Shown one piece after another: positions 30,973-41,960 of a stretch of DNA of 64,000 nucleotides. Made by a program: the position numbers and the translations under genes. Below the pieces are notes generated by a model that was given only the letters and a program-made list of their open reading frames with translations, made no database searches and was not told the DNA's origin. Location: contig BDSI01000061.1 in the NCBI GenBank assembly GCA_003117195.1, forward strand, positions 558,001 through 622,000. Direction: 5' to 3'. Every line of letters starts with the position of its first letter. Position 1 is the stretch's first letter. This DNA is from Eudorina sp. 2006-703-Eu-15 (lineage: Eukaryota > Chlorophyta > Chlorophyceae > Chlamydomonadales > Volvocaceae).

Positions 30973-33900
30973 TACCTGCGTCGTAGCACAGCAACCCGAC
31001 GGCGTCCGCCATCAGGAGATGTCCGTACGACACGGCCGAGAGCACTAGTCGCAGCACAGCCTCCTGTGCCCCGGCAGCCGTTGCCGCCGTCGCCACCGCC
31101 GCCGAAGGTCCGCCGCCCGCGCCCGGCCGTGGCCGCGGCGGGGAGTTGCTCGTCCCGCGGCCCGACGGGATGTCGGGGAATGCCGCGGCGGCGTCGGCGG
31201 CCGCCGCCGCCGGATCACTGAGCGCCGCGCAGCAGGTCGCCAGCAGCGCGCGCTGCAGCCGCTGCTCCGAAACCCCACCCCCCAGGACGTTGCACAGTCC
31301 CAGTCTGAACGCCTCGATGCACAGCATCAAGCCGCTGCCGGCAACGCTCCAAACCGACGCCGAGGCACGAAGCCCCGCCGACGGCCGCGAAGGTCCCGCA
31401 ACCAGAGATCCCGGCGCCGCGCCCGCCGGGGTTCCGGAGCCTGCGGCCGCCCCCGCCGCCGGCCCCGCCGCCGCCGCCGCCGCCGCTGCTGCCGCCGCTG
31501 CCGCCCTGCCCAACGGCGCTGCCGTGACGCAGCAGCTACGGATCCAGGCGTGTACGACAGCCGCCACAGGCAGCAGCAGCATCTCCCGGTCCGTCTCCCC
31601 GGGGCTGGTTGGGAAGCTCCCGGCAGTAGCCGAGCTGCAGAGGGCGGCTACTGCCCGGCCCGCCTGACGCGCTGCGACGCGAAGACGCTCCGTCGAGTCC
31701 CCGGTTTCGGAGCCCGCGGCGCCGTCGCCCGGGCTGCCGGGGCTGGCCGCCGCCGCCGCCGCCGCCGCCGTGGGGCTGCATCGAGCGGCTGCGCCGCCTC
31801 CGCCAAGCAACGCCGCCAGTGCCGCCGCGAGAGGCGCGCAGGCGTCCGTACAAGCCTTCCAACGGGCCGTCAGCGGCGGCGCGTTCCCGGCACGCAGTTG
31901 CGCCAGCATTTGTACGGCGTGCTCCGCGAGTCGTACCAGCGGCGTCCGCGGCTGCGGCAGCCCCAGCGGCGCCGAGCCGGCGCCACCGCCGGCGCCAGGC
32001 CCAGGGGTCGGTGACCCAGGGTTCATGGCGGCGCCGCCACCGCCGCTCGCCGCGGTCGCTGCCGTACCGGCGGCGCCGCTTCCGCCGGCGGCGGACTGCC
32101 CCGGCGACCCCGCCGACGCCGCCAGCGCTGCAGTGTACGGCGTCAGGTCGCCGATCAGCCAGTGCTGGCCGTGCGCCGAGTCCAGTCGTTGGAACCTGCA
32201 GTACGACATGCCGTACGGTCAGTGATTCACCCGACTCTCCATCGGACCCGCCCGCCCGCCCCGGCCCGGCCCGGTCCTACCTCTCCCACCACGCCCGCAC
32301 GCCGACCGCCTCCACCGCCGATCCGGCCGCCGCCAACGTCCCCGCGCACTGCGTCGCCCGCCCCAGGTGCCGGCGGCCCCCGGCCGGCGGGGCGCCGTAC
32401 CGGATGGCCCACGTGGTGAGGACGTCCAGGGAGGGCACCAGCAGGCCGCAGCCCACCAGCCTGGGGAACGGGGGCCGGTCGAAGTCAAGGGAGGCCGCCC
32501 GGCGCACAGCGGAGAACTAGGCGCCCCGAACAGTATATACCCTAGAGCTGTTCGGATTCGGGGTGGATTATGTAACGGTTTACAATTTGCCGCTTTGTGG
32601 TGTTCTCCGCTTTCCGTAAACTACGTTCCGAAAGTTGTGTTGCGCCGTAAGTTTCCACCCCTGTTCAGGTTCATCCACCCCGGGCAAGGGGGTGCAGCGG
32701 ATCCGCATCGTGCCGCAAGCCTCTGCAAAGCTAGGGAGCAGGTAGGGGTGTACCGTACAGGAAGACACACGTCCCGACGATTCCCATGCACGGTGGCGAG
32801 GGGGACTGACTGCTTCTGACTCGACACCGGTGCTGGTGCACCGGCATTGAGGCCGCGGGGTTTCGGAACACCTCCAACGTGTATGGATGGGGCGCCTGGG
32901 GGAGCTGGGTTTGACGAGCTAGCGGAGCGGCCCCTCGACGTCCACGGCGGAACAGCCCTCCCACCCGCCCGCCGGCGGCTCCTCACCTGGGCGCCAGCGA
33001 CTCCAGGGATGCCAGCACCAGCCCTGCCTGCAGCCGCAGCCGGTGCCACAGCAGCCCGCCGCTCTCCAGCGCCGCCGCGGCCGCGACCGCCGCCGGCGAC
33101 GCCGCGGGGGCGGCCCCTGCGCCGGGACCGGCGGTGGCGGCTGAGGTGGCGGTGGAGGTGGCCCACTGGGCGGTGGCCTCCACGTGTAGAGAGGCCAGGT
33201 GGAGGAGCAGCTGGGGCCCAGCGTGCCACCACTGACACGCCTCCAGCAGCGCCAGGCACCTGGAAGGGCGGGAAGTGAAGGGTGCGGGGGTGCGTGTGGG
33301 TGTGGGTGTGGGTGTGGGTGTGGGTGTGGGTGCGGGTGTGGGTCGAGGGATTGAAGGATGGAAGGAGGGACAGAGGTTAGATGTGTTCGTCGGCGTCTAG
33401 GCGTGTGAATACCGATGGTCCCCGTAAGGGGTCCGCTGTGGGATTCATTAACCAGCTAGTGACCACCTTACCTGAGCAACCAGGTATCACCGTGCTTGAC
33501 TGCCGCAAAACCGCCGCCGCCGCCGCCGCCGCGCGGCCCGCCGGGCAGCTCCGCCGGCTTCGAAAGCGCCACCGCGCCGCAGGCCCGCACGTACGACGAC
33601 GGGAACGGTAGCGGCGCCGCCGACGCGCCGAACGGCACCGGCGGCAGCAGCGCCGCCGCCAGCACGGCGTTCACGTGCCGGCTCACCGCCCCCGCCACGA
33701 GACGCTGCTGCCAGGGCCGCAGCCCCCGCACCTCCGCCAACAGATCCGGGTCCCCGCCCCGCCCTCCCGCGACCCGACCCAGACCCCGGGGCACCCGCGC
33801 CGCCGCCGATGGCGTGCCGGCGCCCTCCACCCGCGCTCCGCGCGGGCTGGCAGCGGCGGCGGCGGCGGCGCCGCCGCCGTCGACTTCCATCGCGTCGGGA

Positions 33901-36900
33901 CGCAGCGGCGACGACGAGGGACTGGGGGATGAGACCATAGGGCCCGGCGACGCCGCCAGCCCGGGCGAGGAGGGCAGCCCCGGGGAGGCGGCCCGCGGCG
34001 GCGCCCGGCCTCCGGGCACGGCAGCTCTGCCGCCGCTCCGGCCCGTGGCGGGGAGCGACAGGTACGTCAGAGACTCCAGGGAACGCACCGCCGCCGCCAG
34101 GACGCGTTCGAGCGTCCCCGGCGGGCTGGCGTTTGCGGCGGCGGCGGAAGGTGATGCCGCCGCCGTCGCCGTCGGGGATTCAGTCGGGCTGCAGCCCGCG
34201 GAGGGTGTGGGCGGCAGCCCACCGCCGCCGCGCCCGCCGCCGCCGCGGCCCGCGGTCGGGGTCGCGATCGCGAGGCGGCGACGCTTCGCCTCAGGGCCCT
34301 CCCTGCCGCTGCCGTAACCGCCAGCAGCTGCGCCGCCGCCGGTCCCCGCGGGTGGTCCGAGCCGCCGCTTGCGGCGGTGCTTGCGGCGGCCCTCTTCCCC
34401 TCCACCAATGCCGTTGGGGGCCCCAGACGCCCGAAGCGAGGGGCGCGGAAGGAATCCCTGGGATCGGGCTAAAGATAGCAGGCTCTTGCGCGTCTTGCCG
34501 TACGCGTGGCCGCTCAAAGGCCCGCCGCCGCTGCCGCCGCCGGGCTCCCCGGCCGCCGAGCCGCCGCCGGACTGCTGCTGCTGCCCCAGCGCCGCCACCC
34601 CGCCGCCGAGCGTCCTACGCCCGCCGGGGCGTACAGCACTCGCCGCGGCTGTCGCCGCCGCCGCCGCCTGCGCCTGCTCGTCCAATGCCGAGACCAGCTG
34701 CGGGTGCAGCTGCTGCAGGTACAGCGCCAGCGCGGTGGCGTCGGTACGACTGTAGTACGGCATACCGGCGCCGCAAGACCCGACAGCACCTCCAGCGTCG
34801 GCGGCGTCCGTCGCCGCCGCTGCCGCCGGCATCGGCCTGTCGTACGCCGGCGGCGTCCCCGAGTCGTCAAACACGCCGTCCACCAGGAGACGCTGTACGA
34901 ACGCAGTCGGCGAGAAGACGCCGATCTCCGTCATCGCGATGAGCAGCTGGATGGTACGGCGGAGATGCAGCTCATCCCAGCCGCCGCTGGCAGTGCCGCC
35001 GCCGCCGCCGCTGCCGACCTTGCCCCTCACCGCCTCTCCCTGCGCAGTTCCTTCGCTGGGGCCGGGCGTCAGACAACTGGGGGACGGCGGCCGCTCGGGG
35101 TCCAGGGAAGGCATGAAGCTGGGGGCGCCGCCGCCGCCGGGCCCCGCCGTGGCAGCGGCGGCGGAGGCGGCGGCGCCGCTGCCACCATTCAGTCCGCCAC
35201 CGTTGCGCCAGGGCCCGGGCCTGCTCAGCAGCCATGCAACGATAGCCTCCTGCGGCGCCCGCCGATGGGACGTGTGGGTCAGCGGAGGGCTCTCTAAAAC
35301 ATGTTGAATCGCAGCTGTCGGCTCCTCCAATCAAAACCTTCGTTTCGGCTGTCCGGCGCGCAGGGACACCCACTTCTGACGCTCGCGCACCCTCCACACA
35401 TAGGCACCCATGGGCACCATCCCAGCCAAGACTCAGCAGCCCGCCCTCCTCACCTGAAGCACCGGCGCGGGCGCGCCGGGGTCAATGCTGCCAGCGCTCC
35501 CGCCGCGTGACCCGCGGGTCGCTCCCGTCGCGCCGCCCGCGGGCTGGGTTACGCCAGGAGGGCCCCCTAGCCCCGACCGCACCGGCGGCGCTGCCTGCGG
35601 CCCCGGCGCGGCGGCGCCGGAGCCGGCCCCGGGCACCGCGACCGGCGCCAGGCCGCCGACGCTGGCGGCGCCGGCCAGCGCCGCCGGCGGCATCCCCTGC
35701 GCCGCCGCCGCGATCGCCTCCCGGCAGCGCCGACACTCCGCCGCCAGACGCACCAGCAACCGGCACGCGTACACGCTGCGGCCGGGGAGGCCCATATCCG
35801 CTTGGTCGGCTCGCGCCGCCAAGTCGTCGGCCGGCGGTGGCGGCGTCGTCGCCGCCGCCGTCGTCGCCGCCGCCGGCGGCACCAGCGCCGGCGGCGCAAT
35901 GATGGGCAGCCCGACGGTCCAGTTGGCGAGGAGCTGCACGCCGGGCCCGGGGCGCGCCACGTCGCCCCCGCAGGCCTGCGCCAGCACGCGCAGCCCGGCG
36001 TCGACGTCGCCCGCCGCCGCCGCGCGGTCCAGGTCGCGCAGGGAGGCGACGGGGTTGAACGCCAGGAGCCTGCGCCCATGCACGGCAGAGGCATCGGCAG
36101 AGGCACGGGCATCGGCACGGGCACGGAAGGTCTTGTCACGCCAGTATACTGACGGACTGACCGAATGGCGGGTAAGGAAACCGTCACGTGCGCCACTGGC
36201 TGACCCATTCCCGCCCCGAACCTTACCCTCGTTGGACTTCATTCCGTCGGGTTCGGGCCCGTCGACCGCCAATTCGGACCAAGGGTCCCCATTGTATGGG
36301 TTCATCTTAATTCGGTTGAGAAACCCCGGCTGCCTGCGTGCCTGGCCGCCTGGCTGCCGGTGACCTACCTCGTGTTCACAGACGTCGCAAGACCCGCATG
36401 CGCTGCCGCCAGCTTATCCGCCATCGCGCGCCGCCGGGCGCACACCGTCGCCGCCACACCCTCCTCGCCGCCGCCGCCACCACTTGACGACGCGGCGGGC
36501 CACCCTGCCGCCACCCCCGCGCCCGTCGGCGCCGGCCATGGCGCCTTCAGCGCCCACACCAGCAGCGGTAGGGTGTCCATGGACAGCACGGCCGCCGGCG
36601 CATCCTGCACACACCCCTCCAGGCAGCGCAGCGCCAGTTCGACGACGGCCGGGTCCAGGCCGCCAACCGCAACAGTCCCCGTGGCCGGGCCCGGACCCGG
36701 GCCCGCAGCAGCCACGGCGGCCGACGCGGCCGCAGACCCAAACGCGCTGCCGCCGACGAACCCCGTCGCCGCTCCGAAGCCCTGCGGCGGCGGCGGCGGC
36801 AGCGGCGGCGATGTCGCCGTCAGGGGAGGCGAGTTCGGCCCCGGTGGTGACGTGGCGCCTCCGCCCGCTGTGACGCCGGCGACGCCGACGCCTGAGGCAA

Positions 36901-39900
36901 CGCCGGGTGCGTCCGTCCCGCCGGCGCCGTTGCCGGCGGCCGCGGTTGAGGCGCGGAGCAGCTCCAAGATGGCCTCGACGATGCGCCGTACGTGCAGCTG
37001 CGACTGTACCAAATCCGGCAGGCACGCCAACAGCAGCTGCACGGCCACCTGCGCTCGGAGCTGGTCCGCCGACGTCATCGGGCGGCCGGCGGCGCTTGCT
37101 GCTGCTGCCGCAGCGGCGGCGGCGCCTCCGCCGCCCGCGGCTGCAGCCACCGCCGCCGCGTTCCCTGGCGCGCCCACGCCTCCGCCAGCCGCTGGCGGCG
37201 GCGTCGGGCCCAGGGCCCCGGATGCGGCCGTGCTGGCCGCTGCGGGCGGGGACCCGGAGAGGGCCGAGGAGACAGCTCCTAGCTGCCCGCATGCCCAGTC
37301 CACGAGCTTCGCGGTGTCTAGCAGTCCGTCCAGGAAGGTGGATCCTGCCAATCGCACCAAGTACACCACGTAGGCGGCAGGCTGGTGGTCCAGCAGACGG
37401 GCCCGTGGGTCACTGCCGCCGCCGGGGCCGCCGCCGCCGCCTGTCGTATCCTGGAGACGGAAGGCGTCATCGGCCGTCAGGCCCGCCCAGTCCGGACTGG
37501 CGACGTTGGGGGAGGTGGCCGCGGTGTAGTCCAGGGGCGTGGAGGGCAGCGGCGCGGCGGCGGCGGGACCGCTGCCGGCAGCGCCGCTAGCGGCGGCGGC
37601 GGCGGCGGCTGTGGCCGCCGCGGCGGCCGCGGCCGCCTCGACGGCGGCTATCTGTGTGTCCAAGTACGACAGGAGGTCCGAAGTCCAGAGCGCAGCCCGC
37701 GTGGAGGCCAGCGCTGACGAGGCTGCCTGCGTACGACATACCCAAGCACGCACATGCACACATACGGTTGCATTTCTAAACACATACGGTCAGAAGGGCC
37801 AGCGCGCGGGAGCCCAGGGCCACTGCACCACGACTTGGACGTCAAATACGGGTGGTAAGTGCTCATTGAGGGTAACTGCTCAGGCAAGTCCTCGACAAGT
37901 CCGTCGATCATATCATCGCCAGCCTCACCTGTGCCCCCGCAGCGGCCGCGGCTGCCGCCGCCGCCGCGTTACTGCTGGTTGCCGCCGCCGCTGCCGCCAC
38001 CGCCGCGGCGGCCGCGGCAGCAGCCGCGCCCGCCGCCACACCGCCGCCGCCCGCGGCAGCGCCCGCGGACAGCGGCGGCGGCGGCGGCGGCAGCGGCCGC
38101 AACTGCTGACGAGCCACGTGGGTGTACAGCAGTCGTACGAACCACGTGGCACGCGGCATGGGCACGCTGCACTGCCACAGCAGCCCCAGAAACGCGCGCC
38201 TAAACGACAAGGGGGGCAGCGAGGGAGCCGGCTGAGATGGGCGGCGTAAGTATGACGACAGTCAGAGCAAAGGCAGCCTCTTGCCACTGGCAGCCCGGCC
38301 AACTCCCAGGCGATCGAACGGCCTCACAACATGCGAAAAGACCAGCTGCAGGTTACCGGCCCGGCGGGGGCGGTGCTCCTGAGCCGTGTGGTGGAGGAGA
38401 ACTGAGCCGCGAGACAGCAAGCCGGTGACAAGTGATGACAGGAACCACCCAGGCCCGGGCACCTCCGTCCTGGTGTGTTCAGCAACGAAACCCGCTCGCC
38501 CCTGTGCGTGTGTCGCCGACAGACAGCCCCTGTGTGGCGGACACGGACCAGGCGCTACCCCAGGAGGAGGAGAAACGCTAACCGTTGACCGTTACAGGAC
38601 CAGGGCCTGGCGGCAGGGTCGTGGCTGCATTCGTACGGTACATCCGTGCAGTACTTCCGTACCTGTCCGGCATGGAGGGTGCTGTCTGCGCTAGGTACGA
38701 CAGGGGCGCCGACGCCGCCAGGGCCGACAGCCACAGCCTCCGGCCGATGTCCGAGGCGGGGCGCAGCTCCGGCAGCTGTACGACACCCTGAGATATCGCC
38801 GCGGCGGCGTCGCCGCACAGCTGCGTCGTGGCGGCGGCGCCGCCGCCGCGCTGCCGCGGGGCGCGCGGCGGCGGCGGCGGAGGGGACGGCGGCGGCGGCG
38901 GCGAGGAGGACGCCGACGGCGGCGGCGGAGGCGACGCCGCGGCGGCAGCCTGGTCGGGAATGTGCGGGGTGCGGTGGGGTCTCGTTCAACACCCCGTTGA
39001 GTTGAGAGAGGTGCGGCCCCCAGGGGGCCGAAGACGAACGAAAACCAAACGCAGACTGATAAAAGGCCCTCAGAGAAGACAGCAGTTGAAACGCGGACAA
39101 ACGGGTATCGTAGATGGCTTGTCGTGGCTGTCATATACTTGTCAGGGATGGCTGGCTGGGATGAATGGGCCGTCGGTCAGCGGGCTGGACAATCCCCCTC
39201 GAAACACTCTTCAACGTCTTTTGTCGCTGGCGGTATCCCATCAGACCCCAAGGCCAACACGCATGGTCAACATCCATCCAGCTGTTGTTTATGTTTGTGT
39301 AGTGTACAAACCCCCTTTGGAGCATGGCAGCCGCGTCGGCGACTCACCTGCTGCTCGGCGTCCAATCGCGCCCGCTGCGCCGCAGCCAGCATGGCGAGTG
39401 TGGCCTGCACAGGCGGCCGCAGGCCAGCCCCGGCGGGATCAGGATCAATAGAAGTACAGGGTCTGCCAGGGGTGTGATCTGGGTCAGGACTATATGGATC
39501 AGTAGCAGCAAAGGGAATTCAGCAAAGAGGTCGGCCCCTGGCGGGCCAGCTTACTGCATCTCGCTGCATTAGGCGGCGGTTCCAGTTCCTTTCGGGAGTG
39601 GCTTTCAGACATTGTCTGAAAGCACACGGTGTCGACGTGTGTCGTACAGGATTTTAACTGTAACGGTGCAGCCCACATTGCAGTCCCAGCTGCAACGGCG
39701 TTGTTGCGGTCCTGGACTACCGCCACGTGCCCCCCTACAACTGGGCTGCAGCACCACGTCGGGTCGCAGTCCTGGATCCGCGTAGAATCAAGGATATCAA
39801 GGTAGAATGCGTGACGAGCATGGCCATGAGCTGCCAAGCTGGCAATGCTGGCGATGCACAGGCGCCTCCCTTGCAGCAGTCTGTCGGGCCCCGTATATGG

Positions 39901-40867
39901 CGGAGCCCGTGGCCACCGTCAGACCCCACCGGGGCCCCCCTTTGCTTTGGCAGACAGCGCAGTTTACACGCGCAAGGTCTCCACTTCCCGCCCCCACGTC
40001 CACCACCTTGCCGACGCGTCACCCACCCACCCACCCACTCACCCACCCACCCAGCAGTTCTAACCCGTGGTTCGGTCAAAGTTCGGCCAGACCCCTTGCA
40101 GATGCGACGCATCTGGAGGTCCAGGGAGGTCCAGAAATCCCCCGCGCCCCTCACCCAAGACAACACCCGTCCTGGCGCCCGGCGTTACCCGCTGCAGGAC
40201 CGACGCGGCCGCTGCCAGGGGATGCGGGGCGGCCGCCGGGCCCACGCCAGCGCCAGCCCCGGCACCCGCGCCCCGCCCGGTCGCGCTGTCGACCAGGACT
40301 CTGGAGAGTGACCAAGATGAGTCGTTGGAGTCATCAATCCTGTAATCCGGCAGCTCGTCCCTGTAGCCATGCTCCGCTAGGCGAGCTGTGAGGCAGTCCT
40401 CCGGGCACTTCCCCTGCAGGCGTGCGTAAGAAATGGTGCGATGAGAGCGCGGCGCGGATGCGGCATGAGGCAGCGCCCGGCGCAGACAGAGTCCGCAGAT
40501 GAGAGGGAGCAGCCAGTGTCTCGATACGGAATGCGAGTACAGCTGTTGGCCTTCCGTGCATGCTTCCGCTGGTGGACGTGCGTGCTTCCGCACGTACGGA
40601 CAACACCGGGCGCGTGCCAGAGCCGGAAGCAGAAGGGTAGGGGATATCAGTTCAAGCGTATGTACGCCATCCTGGTGATGCCGTCAACTAGAAGTTGTAA
40701 AGCGGGCCGATGGGGTGATGTCCCGTGGTCAGATGCAAACTAGCGGGATGTCCGGAGGGAACATGCACGCTTGTTACAAGGCTTACTGGCAGAAGGGGAT
40801 GGAAGCCAGGCGGACCAAGCGTATCCGAGAGCGGCGCTCGGTTGGTTGTAAGCTTGTAGGGCTCCAT
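25478..40867 (-). CDS. MED12: Mediator complex subunit MED12 (kinase module)
   Basis: About 15 exons join in phase, complement of 25478-26047, 26520-27038, 27222-28067, 29526-29704, 30199-32195, 32281-32460, 32987-33259, 33472-35324, 35454-36069, 36369-37726, 37929-38199, 38663-38949, ~39348-39490, ~40189-40413 and 40787-40867; the borders around 39.3-40.2 kb are uncertain. Identification rests on ordered matches to plant MED12: EPYKL..LGPPGFHP at the N-terminus, CPEDCLTARLAEHGYRD, VPMPRATWFVRLLY, TEIGVFSPTAFVQRLL, LWLLLRLLVDEQALLLAL, RLLHILCALVSGSWPSWLKP and the terminal PLLAGAVRIRR. MED12 tethers and activates CDK8-cyclin C within Mediator in the nucleus. The model gives about 3100 residues against about 2200 in Arabidopsis; the excess is Ala/Gly/Pro tracts. 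A broken copy of its 3' end lies at 9.3 kb. It diverges from the phosphatase-like gene upstream. Confidence 0.9.
27039..27221 (-). repeat. MED12 intron built from a dispersed intronic motif
   Basis: Read on minus, this 183-bp intron carries CCGCCGGGCTGGGTGTGT twice, once followed by TTAGAAATGCAACCCGCC and once by CTGGGCTGTTTCTTTCTAAC. The same two cores recur in other introns of the window: 37755-37785 in MED12, and 42660-42690 and 45399-45425 in the phosphatase-like gene. A copy also lies at 19484-19520. Splice donors and acceptors are normal. Confidence 0.65.
29144..29262. repeat. 17-bp tandem repeat inside a MED12 intron
   Basis: About seven copies of CGAACCCCACGGGCCCC lie within the intron 28068-29525. 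The minus-strand reading frame through it (GPWGSGARGV repeats) is not part of the gene model. Confidence 0.85.
33290..33344. repeat. (GTGTGG)n microsatellite in a MED12 intron
   Basis: Roughly seven GGTGTG units lie between the exons 32987-33259 and 33472-35324. Confidence 0.85.
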
Positions 40868-41960
40868 CTGTCCTCCGGCCTCCACAAACAAACCTGATTT
40901 TGCGCCCCAAATATTCTGGAGCGCAAAGATCTAATGTCAGAGCATCTTTGACAAAAGTTTCTGCTGGTCAAGATAGTTTGGAGGACTTCAGTTGATTATA
41001 TTATGTGACCAGTGTCGAATATAAACATTCCACGTTAAAACCTACAAAGTCCATTGAGTACTTAATCCTGCTGAACCCATAGTATAACGGTCGACCCGCC
41101 GCTCCATTTTGGTTTCACCTCTCCCAAGCACTGGAGAAGGACTCTACAAGGGGCCAATCGTGACTTCTACTGGATTGTAAACTCTACTTATTGCGTTCTG
41201 GAACATGTTGTCTGCAGGGCCCCAAGGGGCCGGTGTCGGCTTCCGGAAAGCGCCGGTTGAGGTCGTTCTAAAGGCGCTGCCGTTAAGGGGTGCCACGCTG
41301 CATGGATGCATCAAGCGCGGTGGATTGCGGTGCAGATACCAGGTGCGTTCATGAGGATGTTCAGCGGCTCAGGGGTTTACATCGAAACGCAGTTTTGGTT
41401 GTCAGGGACGCTTGTCAATTGTGCGCCATGGAGTTAACAATTACTTGTTTATCATATTCTTAATGTCCTGTTATGCAAACGGGTCGCATAACGAGGTGTC
41501 TGCTTTTTATCGCCAGCGTGAACATTGTCGCAAGTGCGGCGCACAGTCGGTGCAGCTGCCAGTTCCAGTAGTAAAAGCTTGAAAACCTTCAGGCCAGGGA
41601 GCCCACTGCGGACTCCGATTGTCCCCAGCGGGCAGAAACCGTTGATATGGTCGCGACAGCGCAAACGGAAAGTGCACTTGCGGTTCCAAAGAAGAACCGG
41701 GCAGCCATTCAACCGATCTTGATGACCCCTGGAGATAATCAATTCAAACCTTCATTATCACACATTGCAACCGTTTTGCGAGGAGAAGTCGTGCTCCTTG
41801 GCGATACCCGACCCGCCCCGTCCCCCCTGATCCTTTCCGAGCAAGGCCGCCCCGCGTCTCACCTCTTTCCAAATCCCTCTTCCCCAGATCCGAAACTTAT
41901 TGTCCCTTGCTCTGGTGTTCGTACATATCCACCTTAAACGCGCCCGGCAGCTCCTCTTAG
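40868..41960. promoter_or_regulatory. Shared upstream region between MED12 and the phosphatase-like gene
   Basis: The ATG of MED12 (minus, 40867) and the first recognised exon of the plus-strand phosphatase-like gene bound this stretch. Both promoters should lie within it. It is AT-richer than the flanks around 40900-41100 and 41400-41470. I cannot name a TATA box or factor site with confidence. The first exon of the phosphatase-like gene is probably hidden in 41.5-41.95 kb. Confidence 0.45.

Noticed and set aside
27167..31048. Long plus-strand frames opposite MED12 (for example 29864-31048)
   Set aside because: They mirror MED12 exons in GC-rich code; the minus strand has motif-supported exons and matching splice phases.
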